A stretch of 30,163 nucleotides of DNA from Auxenochlorella pyrenoidosa. Taxonomy: Eukaryota > Chlorophyta > Trebouxiophyceae > Chlorellales > Chlorellaceae. A program made the translations under genes and the position numbers. The stretch is from assembly GCA_001430745.1 (NCBI GenBank), contig KQ481993.1:191721-221883 (forward strand), read 5' to 3'. Under the pieces are notes generated by a model, which worked only from the letters and a program-made list of their open reading frames with translations, searched no databases and was not told where the DNA came from. Numbering within the stretch: position 1 is the stretch's first letter; the number at the start of each line of letters is the position of its first letter. Of this stretch, positions 10,461 through 22,125 are shown one piece after another.

Positions 10461-12630
10461 GGGTGTGAAAGCAGGGGTGCAGGAGAGCAGGTGAGGGAGG
10501 AAGAGGCACAGAATGGAGAGAGCAGAGAGGTGGGGATAAATGCGCTGCTGGGCGCGCTGTGCAGGGACAGCTGCAGCAACGCCCCGCATGTTTTGCTGCT
10601 CTTCCACAGACTGCAACGCTGCACGCTCTGCATATTTTCCTGCCCAGTGCCCCACAGGATGCATCCCCACCTGGCAGGAGGCAGCATGTGGGGCAGCCGC
10701 TGCTCAGCAGCAGTGGTGACGCCACGGCAGTGGCGGCGCCGCCGCTGCCGAGTGGCCGCCCTCACACGGCTTGCTTCATGCCCAGCACCGCTGCTGCGCC
10801 CAGCACAGCAGCAGCACCAGCAGCAGCAGCACCACCAAGGCACAGCGTGCGCGGTCGTGTACCTGCAGCAGGAAAGGAGAAGCAGGCGGAGGGCCGATGA
10901 GTGGGAGAGGGCAGCACCCACAAGCGGATGAGGCACAGGCGGGCGCACAAGCAGGCATCAAGCAGCGCCCATGAGGGCGACTGCTTCTGTGGCAGCTTAC
11001 ACCCGCACGATGGATGCAGTCAAGGCCAGCGCACCTGGTTTTGAGGCACCACTCAAGCCAGGGAACGGGTGCCGCCTCGCTGCCCAGCACCCACAGCCAT
11101 ACCGCTTGCCGCCTCTGCACCCAGCTGGGTGCTGCCTCAGCATAAAGGTGATAGCATCACGCGTACTGGGGCCGCGAGCAGTAGAACCTGGCTGTACCTA
11201 TTGCGGAGGCTGCTGCCAACGGCAACCAGCTGGGGCGGCGGCGCTCCTGCTGCACAACTTGTCGAACAATCGGAACTGCATTGCAGCGCTGTTCATTTAT
11301 TTGTTGTCGGCTACAGCCATTGATGAGCTGAGTGACCGCCAACAGCTGTCACACGCAGTCATCCTGTTTGCTGCAGGCCCTCTATGCAGAGCAGTTGCAG
11401 CGCTGGGTGCCGCAGCCACAGGGCTGGTGCAGCCTGCAGCGACGCCTCGCCAAAGCTGCGCCCTGCCGCTACTATCAAGCACTGGGCAGCCGTCTGCCCC
11501 TGCCATCAGTAGACCCGACGTCTGCGCTGGCGCAAAACGGTGCCAACAGGCTGTTCAGCTTTCTGCGGCGTGCCGCTTGCTGGAGCGGGTCCCGCCCATG
11601 CAGCACACATCCTCTTGCATGCACCTGCTCGGAGTGCTGCTGCAGCGCTGCCCCCAGCTGCTTAAGCAAGCCGGTTGTGGCTCGGATAAGCTATGTTTCA
11701 TTCGCAGGCAATGGCCCTGCATTTGGGGACCACCAGCAACCAGAGATCGACCAGCATTCAGCATCCTGATGAAGTCCATTGCCGCTGGCGGCGGTGGCAG
11801 TGACCAGCCGAGTGGATGGGCTGTGTTTCGTTCCCCAAGCTGTACAATGCAGTTTGCACGCAGCATACTGTGTGCATTGCCTTGATTTCCTTCTCCGCTC
11901 ACGCCTGTGGACTTCCGAACCCAGACCCTGCCGAGTGCCCTCTTGCAAACCCGCACCAAGTCTCGTGCACGCCGGGATCGAGGATCCAGAGCTGCACATG
12001 AATTCCAGCGCCGCCAAAGTTTCGGCGAAGTAGGGTTTGCAAGGCCGCAGACCAGGACGGCGCAGCGAGAGCCACTTTTCCGACTTTCGCCCGTTCAGCA
12101 GCGACGCCAGGAAGATCGCCGCCAGGATACATTTCTGAGCTCCCAAGTTGGCCTGCTGGCCGCCGGCGCCGCCGCCCCGGCGCAGCACATCTTCATCTTT
12201 AGACCCCACATCATCTGGCCCCATTGGTAGAGCCATGTTGCCTGCAACCAGACAACACTCGCTCATGCTGACCTCGATCAGTTTACCTGCCTTCCGGCCC
12301 TCTCACCCACCAGCCGGGCAATGCTTTCGTCAACAGGCAGCAAGGGCCAGCTGGCGGTGCGCCTTCCTGGGAAGCATGCCGTCATGCACTGCCGAAGCAT
12401 ATGCTTGGGATGCCCCTCCATTGTCCATCAGGTCCAGGCTGCAACCCGCCGCTGTGGAATTCTTCCTGCTCTTCCAGCCTGCAGCCCCGGCATCAGCACT
12501 CCTGAGCAGGTGCTCAGGGCTGCACCCTGCATGCACACAGTGCAGCCTGCAGCACTGCTCTGTGCCCTGGAGGCTGCCGCCGCCCCTGGGCCTCACGCCT
12601 GCATCAGCCTTCCCCCCCGCTGCAGTGCAG
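10461..12630. other. 2.2-kb region without an assignable gene
   Basis: This lies between the 5' side of the DUF3987-like gene (-) and the phosphatase (+), so it should hold both promoters. Around 10800-10850 a CAG/CAC-rich tract encodes Leu/Ala-rich stretches on the minus strand (LGGAAAAGAAAVLG) next to a splice-like CTGCAG; it could be an upstream exon of the DUF3987-like gene, but no frame is compelling. A + strand ORF (ATG 10971, 304 codons) is Cys/Ala/Leu-rich with no recognisable domain. A minus ORF from ATG 12236 (MALPMGPDDVGSKDEDVLRR) contains a hydrophobic patch (CILAAIFLASLL) and has somewhat protein-like composition at its start; I do not recognise it. Confidence 0.35.
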
Positions 12631-15600
12631 ATGCAGAGCCAGCCAGCTTGCTGGGCCCTGGCGGCCCTCCTTGTGCTTGGCGCCACCCTGCCAACAGTGG
12701 CAGGCGCAGGCGCCGGGCGCAGCCTGCTGGTGCAGGCCAGCGATGACAGCTCTCCCCCCGTGAGCGTGCCGTACAGCGGAGGTGCCGACTACGCCAGCAC
12801 CAGTGAGTGGGGCAGCCACTGGGGGCCGAGCTGCTGCGCATCCCACCATGAGCTTGGTCTGTGAGAATGCTCGCAGGGTGTCAGCGGCAGCGCGCCTGCC
12901 CTGCGGGGGAGGGCGCCCGAGCGGCGATGCTGCTGCCCGCCCACATGCATGCATGCTCCACCCATCCAGCCAAAGCATCTTACCCAGATCCAAAGAATCT
13001 TGCAAACAAGATTCAAAGCATGTTGCGAACAATCCCTGCTTAAGTAAGCCCCGTCCCCGTCCCCCCACATCCCCCCCACCTGGCGCTCTCCGCTCGGCAC
13101 CACGGACGATCACTCGACCACCGCCTGCCTGCGCTCGCTGCCTGCCTCAATGCAGGCACCCTTGGCTACATCCCCAACCCGCCGCTGGCCTCGGCCGCCC
13201 TTGTGCACAATGTCTCTGGCATGGAGCCCGACCAGGCAAGTACATAGTACATAAATGCATCTTGATTGTACTGCTTCTTCTGCATTGGCAGCTTCCGATG
13301 TGCTCCCAGGGCGCGACGATGATCCTGGCATGGAGGCTGCGTCAGAATGCGCTTGATCCTCCTCGACGGCGCATGCCGCCGCCGCATGGCCAGCCCAGCC
13401 AGCGGCGATGACTCCACCTGGCTGCAGGCGCGCCTCAGGCGCCCAAAGTTTGGCGGCGCCCTGCTGCTCCCCTTGCGCCAACAACCAGCACCCTGCTGGC
13501 TCCCCCGACTGCAGATCCATGTGACCTACTGGGGCCCCGGCGCCCTGCTCTTCTCCTGGGCTACTGGCGGTGGGTGCAGGGTCTGTTGGGTCTGTGTCTC
13601 TGTTGCGGTCAGACAGACTAAAAGCCCAAACAAGCACAGGCCTGCATGTCCAGCCTGCCAGCCAGCATGCCGCACGCTGCCTGATGGATGGCTTGAGAGT
13701 GCGCGGCCCATGGGACCCTGCCAGCACGGCGCCTCTCGTGCTCAGATCGGCCGCTGCCCGCCTGCGTTGAGCCTTCGTCCCCAAGCAAGACCACAGCCCT
13801 CGGACCCCCCGATGCGCTGAGCCTTCGCACACCCGCCTGCTGCGTACTGCCCGCAGAGGGTGTGGTGGGCCCCGGCGTGCGGCCTGCCAACCCCAAGGGC
13901 GTGGGCTCCTGGGTGCTTTGGGGCGAGCAGCCCGGGCAGTACACCCAGGTGGGCGGCTGTATTGCCTATCCTGATTCGGGGAAGAGAACACCCATCGCTG
14001 CAGGCATGCGCAGGCTGGATGCCGAGCTTACCACACCTGCGGCCCTGGGGGCCTAGCAGCAGGCTGCCGTGCCGATTACTCTGCTCGAGCGGCGGCCGCA
14101 CTTCAGGCGGCAGCCTTGCTGTTGTGTTGCGCCGGGCTTCCACGCACCGCATGCTTTGGACAACCAGGCGCTCCGCTCCCGCCTCTGCCTGGCCTGCCGC
14201 GCAGAATGCCACCTCGGACATGAGCCTCGCCTACGTGGCCCCCTACACCAACGCCTCGCTGGACCAGGTGGGCAGCGCGACCCGCAGCGTTTTGCAACGT
14301 TACGTCTTGCAGACGTGCCCAAACAGGGACACGTGGATTTGCCCTGAAAAACAGCCCACAGCTGCTGCACGACGGTGTGATGCCCGGGCCACCAGAGCGT
14401 GCGCGCATGCCCACTCGTCCCTCCCGCCCTGCCGCGCCCCGCTGCGTGCTGTGACGCAGCTGTCCTATGCCAGTCCCATCCTGCACCACGTGCTCGTCAC
14501 CGACCTGACCCCGGGGTCCACCCTCTACTATGTGGTCGGTGAGCCCCCGGACAGGGGCAGAATCTTGTGGGTGGTGGATGAGGGGAGGGCAGCGGCCGAG
14601 GGAAAGAGGTGCGGGAGCCACATTGGGGTTGCAGGACTGGCACGCAGCCGCCCGGGCAGGCAGCTGCATCGATGGGCATCCACGCCCCGCCGACCCACTC
14701 CCTGGGGCCTGCGTTCCCACCTCCTCCACGGCCCACCAATCAATCGCGCGCCTCGCAGGAGGCACTCCCCACGCGGTCTCCACTGAAAGGAGGCACTCCC
14801 CCTGGCCCCTTTCTGCTGCTGCCGCCCCGCAGGCGACCCCGAGCTGGGCGAGCTGAGCCAGGAGAACTCCATCACTGTGCCCCCCGCCCCCACCCTCGAC
14901 TCCCTGCCCTTCCGCATCGGTGCGTCTCTGCGGGGGCAGGGACTGGAGCAGCAATGGCCCGCAGGCGGTGTGGCCAACCCCACAGCGCCCGCCTGTGTGG
15001 ATGTGCCCCCTGGGCTGTTCGCCCATCTGCCTGGCGCTCTGGGCGCTGCCCTCGCTTGCTTCCACGCGTGCTGCACGGTGCTGGCCACCCACAGCTCCCT
15101 GTCTTCCTGTCTTCATCCATCGATGGATATCTCGCCCCCCCTCCCCAGGCGTCATCGCCGACGTCGGCATCACCCTCAACTCCTCTGACACGCTGAGCCA
15201 CCTGGCGGCCAGCAAGCCGCAGCTGGTGTGGCTCATCGGTGGGATGCGCCCCGTCTTTTCGCCTTTTCATTTTACTTTAGCATTTTTATTTTCAACAGGA
15301 TCTCTTGGAGACACAGAGGCTTTCTGGCTGCGCAGGCACGGCTTGGCTCGCGCTGGAGCAGGGCCACCTCACGTGTTGCCAGCGCTGGCCAGCAGGACCA
15401 CCTGTGCATGCGCCGCCTCGTCGCCACTCGTTGCTTATACCAAGGGTGACACAATCTCGCGCGAAGCAATCAAATGCTTCTTGATAACCAACATCGCCTG
15501 CAGACTGCAGGCAGGCATGAGAAAACCCGCCCTGGCTTCCCTGTGCAGGCGACGTGTGCTACGCCGACCAGTTCCTGTCCAACGGCACCCACACCCCCAA

Positions 15601-18600
15601 GGGCTACCCCAGCGACTACCAGTGAGGAGGCCGGGGAGTGGGCGCAGCACGCCTGCCATGCATGCTGTGCAGGCCGTAGCCGTGAGCCTGCGTGCATGTT
15701 GAAACGTGAAGGAGTGCGCGAGGAGCGCACGAGCGTGATCCCTGCGCGCACGGCGGGGTGTGTCTAAGCAGCAAGGTGCTGAGGAGAGGCGTGCCTGCCC
15801 CGTGCCCCCCCCCCCCCTCCTGCAGCACGTACCAGCCCATCTGGGACGCCTTTGGCCGGCTGCTCGAGCCCCTCTCCTCCTCCATCCCCTTCTCCTTCAT
15901 CCAGGGTGGGTCAAGGGGCGGGCGCCTTGCAGCGCGTGCCTGCATGCATGCCATGGTTTGAGCACAGCCATGATTCCCCTCTGGCATGCTTCGAAGAATT
16001 CTCTGCCAAAGTGTGGTCCCCGCTGCTCCCTGGTCACCCGGCCACCTGCTGCCGCTCGNNNNNNNNNNNNNNNNNNNNNNNNNNNNNNNNNNNNNNNNNN
16101 NNNNNNNNNNNNNNNNNNNNNNNNNNNNNNNNNNNNNNNNNNNNNNNNNNNNNNNNNNNNNNNNNNNNNNNNNNNNNNNNNNNNNNNNNNNNNNNNNNNN
16201 NNNNNNNNNNNNNNNNNNNNNNNNNNNNNNNNNNNNNNNNNNNNNNNNNNNNNNNNNNNNNNNNNNNNNNNNNNNNNNNNNNNNNNNNNNNNNNNNNNNN
16301 NNNNNNNNNNNNNNNNNNNNNNNNNNNNNNGCCCCCCCCCCCCCCCCCCCCACCCACCACACACACACCACCCCACTTACCCTCATGCAGGCAACCACGA
16401 GATTGAGCCGATGATGCACCGCATGCGCCGTGGCCAGCAGCAGGGCCAGGGCATGGGCGGCCAGGGCATGGGCATGGGCGCCCAGGAGTGGGACATCTTC
16501 ACCTCTTTGAACGCCCGCTGGCCGGTGCCGCAGGACCCGAGTGAGGCTTGGAGCGGCAGCAGCTGCTACGGGGGGTTGCATGGAGTGGTTGGGAGTCGAC
16601 CGGCACAGGCCAAAGGCCCATCTGGCAGGGTGGTACTGCAGGCCTGCTGTGGCCTGCTGGGAGCGCTGGCAGACCTGGCGGGCACTCACGCTGGCCTGCA
16701 AGAGCCCGCCTGAGTGCGCTGTGGGACGCGGGGAGGCGCGCACATGCACATTCTTGCACAATACGCCGCCCCGCATGGCCCCGCCGGTGCGCTGCAGCCA
16801 AGGTGCAGACCCAGCCCGGGCGCGCCCAGTTCGCCCCCACTCTCAGCGACTACCACCCCGGTGAGTGCTGCAGCAGGCGCTGCTTGGGATGCCTCAAAAC
16901 ATGTTAAGATCCGGCTGCGATGGACGCCGCGCGACGTCGCTGTCGGGAGCGGTGCGAATGAGTTCCGCTCAGAACCAGCACATCGCTCGCTGCCATTTGG
17001 TGGAAAGCCGCGCACTCGCAGGCCGCATGTGGCATCCTGCACAGCCTCCCACTCTCCTGCCGTGTGGCCGACTCCACCCCTCATCTGCCGGGCCACCCCT
17101 CTCCAGACCCTGCCGCCACCGCCGTCAACGGCTACTACGCCCAGGACATCCCCGGCGCCCACGTCATGTGGCTGAGCGCCCACATCCCCTTTGACCAGGG
17201 CTCCCCCCAGTACAAGTGAGGGCGCCCGCTAAGCGCACCCTCCTGCTGGTATAGCAGAAGGAACAATGGGGTTTGTGTGAGCTTGCGGGTGTCCCTGCAC
17301 CTGAGAAGATGCTGCAGCATCTTCATGGCAACGGCGGCAGCTGCCGCCCGCCACGTGCAAGCGAGCGCACACCCCATGACTACCCGCCCACCACTCACAC
17401 ACGGGCTGCCCGCCTGCCTGTGCCCTGCAGGTGGTTCATGTCTGATGTTCAGGCCGTGAACCGCACTGCCACCCCCTGGCTGCTGGTGCGCTGCAGCGGC
17501 GCCGGCGCATGCTCAGCGGGGAGGCAGTAGCGCCTCCCTGCCTTGCCGGCCTGCCCCTCGCTGCCGGCTGCCTGCAGAGAGGCACCCGGCTCTGCCGTGC
17601 TTTGCCGGTGCCGCTTGCAGCCGGCCCATCAGGCCCACTCCTGATCGCCCCCGTTTGCGCACCAGCAGCAGTCCTTTCTTTCCTCTGTCCCTTCCCCTTG
17701 ATTCAGGTCAACATCCACGTGCCCTTCTACTCCTCCTATGCCGACCAGTTCAAGGTCAACGAGGTGGGTGCTGCCCAGACAGGCAGCCTGTCAATAGAGA
17801 CAGCCGGGCCTTCAAAAAGACAGCAAGGCTGGCAACTTAACAGGCAGGCTGTGCAAAGGTGTGGCCGGGCAGCTTGGCCCCTGGTGACGCATGGAAGCAC
17901 CTCCTGGTTCGCCCTGGGCATGCGCAGCCCATACTGCTCGCTCACTGAGGAATTGAGGGCCAGCAGCGTGCGGTTGCGCTGTCTAGGACCGCCCGCAACT
18001 GTCCCAACATCAGCACTCCCTGCCTGTGCGGCGCGACTGCAGGCGATGCGCACCATCTACGAGCCGCTCTTCCTACACTATGGCGTGGACCTGGTGCTGT
18101 CTGGCCACGTCCACAGTGAGTCAGGGATGGGGTAGGGGCCAGGGCCCAGCCCATGTGCGTGTGGTCTCGCACCCATGGCATGCAGCAGTGACATGTGCCT
18201 GCGTGCGGCGCTGTCTGGACGCTTCCGCGACCAGCCAGCTTGACACTTGATGGTTGCACAGGTCCGAATGGCTTGATGATGCACGGCACCGCACACGCAA
18301 GTGTTGAGCTTGCGCAGCACACCCCTGCCCTTGCGCTGCGCCCACGCTGGGGCCCCTCACCAGTATTGACCCCGCCCCTCCCTGCCCCTCCCTGCCCCTC
18401 CCCCCAGGCTACGAGCGCACCAAGCCGGTGTACAACTACACTGTGGACGAGTGCGGCCCCGTCCACCTGATCGTGAGCCAGCGGCTGCGCTGAGCTGGCA
18501 GCTGAGGTGGTTTGGGCCAGGTCTTCATTAGTACAGAAAGAGCAGGCACTGCTACGCACAAAGCTGTTGCGTCCCAGCACACCCCATGTGTTGATGCTGC

Positions 18601-19913
18601 CGCCGCGTTGCTGCAGGGTGCTCCCGCCGTGCTGGCAGCGCTCCTGCCTGCCAAACTCCTTCCCTCACGCCCTCATGCCCCTCCTTCCCTGCCCTTTGCT
18701 TGTTTCCCAGGTCGGCGATGGCGGCAACGTGGAGGGCATGGCCGCTGAGTTCATCGACGAGGCGCAGCCCGACTACTGCCAGGTGCCTGCCCGCCTGCCT
18801 GCCGCGCCTGCAGCTGCAGCTTGCACCTGGCTCGCAGTTGCTCTGGCTCGCGGTTGTGCTATTGTTCACTCACTGTGGTGGGGGGGGGCGTAGGGCATCG
18901 CTGTGCGGGTGGGCAAGAACACAGCGGTGTTGGGGACAGGGACGGCCCGCCCAGGCGTCCGGATGCCTCTTCCTGGGGCCTCACACATCCCTGCACCCCT
19001 CTCGCTGCCCCTGGCCTCACACATCCCTGCAACCCTCTCGCTGCCCTCGGCCCCGCAGAACACCACCGCCTACCCCAACATGTGGTTCATCGCCAACCCC
19101 GGGGGTAGGTGCTGCCTTTTGGACTCTTCGATCTCCCAACCTCCCCTGCCTGCCTCCTGGCCCAGCCTTTTGCAGAGAACACTCGATCCTGCTGCATGCC
19201 AACGCCACGCACACTAGTGTACTGCGTTGCATGTTGACGGAGCCCAGCCGAGCCGCAGCCCGCTTCTGCTACCTCACCCGCTATGCCACTGGTGCAACTG
19301 AGCAGCCCTCTGCCACTCACCTGTCCCCGCCCCCCTCACCCCCCCACCCCCCACCCCCTGGTCGCCCGCCCCGCAGGCAAGCCGCTGATCACCCTGCAGG
19401 ACGGCCAGTTCTGCCCCACCTCGCAGCCGGCCTGGTCCGCCTACCGCGAGCCCTCCTTTGGCCACGGCATCCTGACCATCCAGGCAAGCGCCGCCTGTCT
19501 GTGTTGCACGTTTGGTTACGGTTAGACAGACTTTAAGCCCAAACAAGCAAGCCGCATGTGCTGCCGGAGCTGCCGGCAACAGCCCGCAAGCTGCCAGCTG
19601 CATGCACCAAACGAGCGGCATTCAGCTGCCAAATTAGCCGCTGCCTGGCCGGCGCGCCTGCCTGCACCGCATGCACAGCACCCCAAGGCGGCGCGGAGTG
19701 TGGGGGGCACCTGTGCCGGCTGGCCGCCAGCTCACTGCACCTGCCTGCCTCCACCCTGCCCCGCAGAACGCCACCCACGCCCTGTGGGAGTGGCACAAGA
19801 ACCAGGTGGACGACTCCCAGGTGTCCGACTCTGTGATGCTCACCCGGGGCGCCGACAGCGAGGCATGCACCCAGGCCCGCGCCGCCGCCGGCGCCGCCGC
19901 CATGAGCGGCTGA
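12631..19913 (+). CDS. Purple acid phosphatase (metallophosphoesterase), secreted
   Basis: Purple acid phosphatases hydrolyse phosphomonoesters at a two-metal (Fe3+ with Zn/Mn/Fe) centre; plant forms are secreted or vacuolar and scavenge phosphate. 21 exons: 12631-12802, 13156-13235, 13515-13569, 13857-13948, 14205-14267, 14460-14538, 14833-14919, 15149-15238, 15549-15621, 15826-15905, 16391-16540, 16798-16860, 17107-17215, 17431-17485, 17707-17763, 18043-18115, 18408-18472, 18711-18782, 19059-19104, 19377-19483, 19767-19913; all phases agree, 604 aa. A signal peptide is at 1 to about 26 (CWALAALLVLGATLPTVAGA). An N-terminal fibronectin-like region precedes the catalytic domain. Ligand blocks: ADVG (D214), GDVCY (240-244), GNHE (291-294), VNIH (H420), GHVH (456-459, then SYERT), then GDGGNVEG. 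A Gln/Gly/Met-rich insert follows GNHE. Introns 2 and 20 have GC donors. Intron 10 contains the assembly gap, but exons 10 and 11 join in phase, so no coding sequence seems missing. Confidence 0.95.
13606..13636 (+). repeat. Dispersed repeat, copy A (phosphatase intron 3)
   Basis: A 31-nt block (CGGTCAGACAGACTAAAAGC and onward to AAACAAGCA) matches 19519-19549 at 28 of 31 positions in the same orientation. It is flanked upstream by weaker similarity (GTCTGTGT). It may be a fragment of an interspersed element. Confidence 0.6.
16059..16330. other. Assembly gap (272 N)
   Basis: A run of N lies inside phosphatase intron 10. Its right edge is a 19- to 20-base C homopolymer followed by AC repeats, the probable reason assembly failed. 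The 3' end of this intron (C-run, CACACACA, CATGCAG) resembles that of Myb-gene intron 6 (5050-5111). Confidence 0.99.
18979..19050 (+). repeat. 36-bp tandem duplication at the acceptor side of phosphatase intron 18
   Basis: Two 36-bp units (18979-19014 and 19015-19050), each starting CCTCACACATCCCTGCA and ending in CTCGCTGCCC plus a few bases, sit directly before CCCCGCAG|AACACC. They duplicate the polypyrimidine and presumptive branch-point zone. Another intron of this gene has a triplicated CCTGCCCCTC just before its acceptor (about 18379-18407). Confidence 0.8.
19519..19549 (+). repeat. Dispersed repeat, copy B (phosphatase intron 20)
   Basis: Partner of the block at 13606-13636; it differs by one C/T change and AA to TT. 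Both copies lie in introns of the same gene, about 5.9 kb apart, both downstream of or near GC-AG introns. Confidence 0.6.
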
Positions 19914-20378
19914 CCGCCCTCCACCGCCGTCTCACCGCGATCGGTCCGCAACTGCGGGCTTGCGTAGCGTTGCGATACACTGAAGAAAGTCCACCCCTCG
20001 CCAGCTGCTGCTCTGCAAGTTGAAATGCCAGCCTGCTTCGATTTGCCACCAACGGCCGCATCCCCGCCATTGCTTCGTGTGGGGATGCGCCCATTCATGA
20101 CTACCATTGCATCTAGCCACCCTCCCTCCTGAGTGCCCCAGCCCCACTGTCACTTGAAATTCCACGTTCTTTTGCTGCACATGCAGAGCACACCTCATTT
20201 TTGCTTTCATTCATTAAACCTGTCCCATTTGTTGCTGTGCATGCACCACCGCCATCTTTTGAACACATAGTGGTGCCATCAGGCGCTCCAAACAAGCCTC
20301 ATCTTGGCCGCCAGCTTTGGCTGCCTGGTCGGCCAGCTGCTGCGCATGTCTTGCTCCCTGGCGCGGGTTGCTGCCCGC
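19914..20378. other. Intergenic region between convergent phosphatase and BTB genes
   Basis: These 465 bp should contain both 3' UTRs. The stretch 20170-20280 is unusually AT-rich for the window (CATTCATTAAACCTG). No TGTAA motif was found on the + strand nor its complement on the minus strand. No further gene was seen. Confidence 0.4.
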
Positions 20379-21739
20379 TCACACAGCCCCAGCAGCGTCC
20401 AGATCACCGTCGCTGGGCATCCACACCTGCCGGCCATGCGCGGCCACCACACAGGCAGCCAGGACAGCTGCCAGAGAGTCATGACTCAGGCCCTGCAAGC
20501 AAGGGTTGAATTGAGCTGTGACAAAGATGCCATGTGTGCATGCCACAGCTTGCCGAGGAGAAATGCCAGGGCTGCTCCCGAACTGCATGCAGCCTGCAAT
20601 AAGAAAACCGACAACAAAAATTGAAGGGTCCGAACGGGAATGCGCAACGGAGGGGAGAGGAAGAGAAGCGTGCCGGAGGCTTCCTGAGAAACCACAGGCT
20701 GCGGCGCACAGCTAGCGGCGCTCGCCTTGAGTGGTGCAGCGTCCTTCACCGCTTCCTCAGTCCTGCGCCTCTTCGCGGCAGGATCAGGCCCGGTCACTGT
20801 GGCCCCGTAGTAGGAGTAAGCTGCGCGTCCGCAGCTGGGGCAGTGGTGATTGCCACAGTTGCCGCAGCGGGGAGCGGGTGCTTCATCGCGCTTGGCGGCC
20901 AGTTTGTGCGCCAGATGGTGGATGCAATGCAGGTGCAGCTGGTGCAGGTGGCACTGCTCCGCCACCTGGGTCCAGGCCACGGCCACCTCCAGCGGTCCAG
21001 AGCTCACTGCAGCAATCGACAAGAAAGGGCCACGGCCCAGGGCCGTAAACGCCACCGTCGCAGCCGCGATGGCGGTGCACACACAGCACTGCTGGTGGCA
21101 CCTGCTGCAATCCGAGGGCCGCATCGCAATGCCCCTTTTCTGCATTGTCATTTCCGTGCTTGTTGACAGCAGGCAGGCCTGTCTGGCAGCCCCGACCTAA
21201 CCCTACCAGTGTCAGCCACATGCCGCTCCAGCTTGGCCAGCAGGGAAGGGGCATCCAGCATTTGCGCCAGGCGCACCACCTCTGCCAGTGTGGGGCCTGA
21301 CTCCAGCTGGCTGAAGCTGTCCTTGCAGGCTTCCTCAGGCCAGTAGAGGAAGCGCAGCAGGGCGCACACAGCGTGCAGCGAGTAGCCATCCAGCATGCTC
21401 TCCAAGCGCCAGCAGGGGCTCACCAGCTACGACAGCGGTCGGGGCCACAGCAGGCGCGACTGTGTTGCACTCCGAGTGCACTGCTAGCAGCCAAGAACGC
21501 GCTTTCATCACGTCTCAAAGTCCTTATCATCCAGACGGCATCACACTCACCTGCTTCTCCGCAAACATCGAACGCAGCACGCGGGTGTTCTGGCTCAGGA
21601 TCTGACTGTGCACAGCCAGCTGCACCCCTTCTGCCACAGCGGTAGCATCTGACTGGCTCGCAAACTCGGCGGCGGGGCTTCCAAGGTAGAATGCCTCCGG
21701 TTCAGCCTCGTTAAAGGCTGAGAAGGCGGGGAGGTCCAT
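20379..21739 (-). CDS. BTB/POZ protein with BACK-like helix and Cys4 insert
   Basis: BTB domains dimerise and often recruit substrates to Cullin-3 ubiquitin ligases. Four exons: 21551-21739, 21207-21426, 20726-21006, 20379-20492; phases agree, 267 aa. BTB core at about 20-135: EGVQLAVHSQILSQNTRVLRSMF, then the strand/helix GYSLHAVCALLRFLYW and AEVVRLAQMLDAPSLL. A BACK-like helix follows (WTQVAEQCHLHQLHLHCI). Residues 184-195 form Cys-x2-Cys-x4-Cys-x2-Cys (CGNCGNHHCPSC), then a basic KRRR at 215-218 that could be a nuclear signal. The last exon resumes LSHDSLAAVLAACVV. Intron 3 has a GC donor (CTCAAG|GCGAGC). The acceptor of exon 2 (GTAG|CTGGTG) is chosen by phase. The start at 21739 is the first ATG before the BTB core; the frame is open upstream, so an earlier start is possible. 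Orphan MYND fragments lie just upstream on the other strand. Confidence 0.8.
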
Positions 21740-21951
21740 GGCTGGCACGGACAGAATGCCACAGACAGGTACAGACTTGCAGCAGCTGCGCAGGGTGCCC
21801 GCCTGTCTTCCATGCTTTGCCTGCTGCGCACCCGGTGGCACGTCTTTCTGCCGCTTGCCTCGCCTTGAACCGGGCACCCCGACCGCAAGGTAGGGACCCC
21901 GACTTACTGCTGCGCTTGGCCCTTTCAAGCCATGGACATGCTGCCTACCAG

Positions 21952-22086
21952 GTGGAGCACTGGCAGCGGGGCGGTCACAAGCAGGAGTGCGCCCTCCTGG
22001 CGGCCGAGCGCCAGCAGCGCTCGAGTGGTGGCAGCGGCGGTGCCGCCAGCGGCAGAAGCGCCGGCACCAATGGATGGAGCAGTTGA
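21952..22086 (+). pseudogene. MYND zinc-finger C-terminal fragment
   Basis: After a splice-like CTACCAG the frame reads VEHWQRGGHKQECALLAAE and ends at TGA 22084-22086. This is the second half of a MYND finger (H/W spacing and GHKQEC). The first half, with its Cys pairs and YCS-type motif, is not found convincingly upstream, where the BTB gene's 5' end lies on the other strand. It is probably the last exon of a lost or broken gene. Confidence 0.5.
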
Positions 22087-22125
22087 GCAGTTGAACAGCT
22101 AGCGAGCAGTGAGCAGCTGCAGCCT

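Noticed and set aside
10971..11885. 304-codon open frame on the + strand
   Set aside because: It starts with ATG but is Cys/Ala/Leu/Pro-rich with no domain, splice logic or codon pattern like the real genes. Long chance frames are expected at this GC content.
11691..12236. Minus-strand ORF (MALPMGPDDVGSKDEDV) with GAATTC and GGATCC close together, suggesting vector sequence
   Set aside because: Only two restriction sites match; the sequence between them is not a known polylinker and the flanks are ordinary genomic. It is kept only as an unassigned note.
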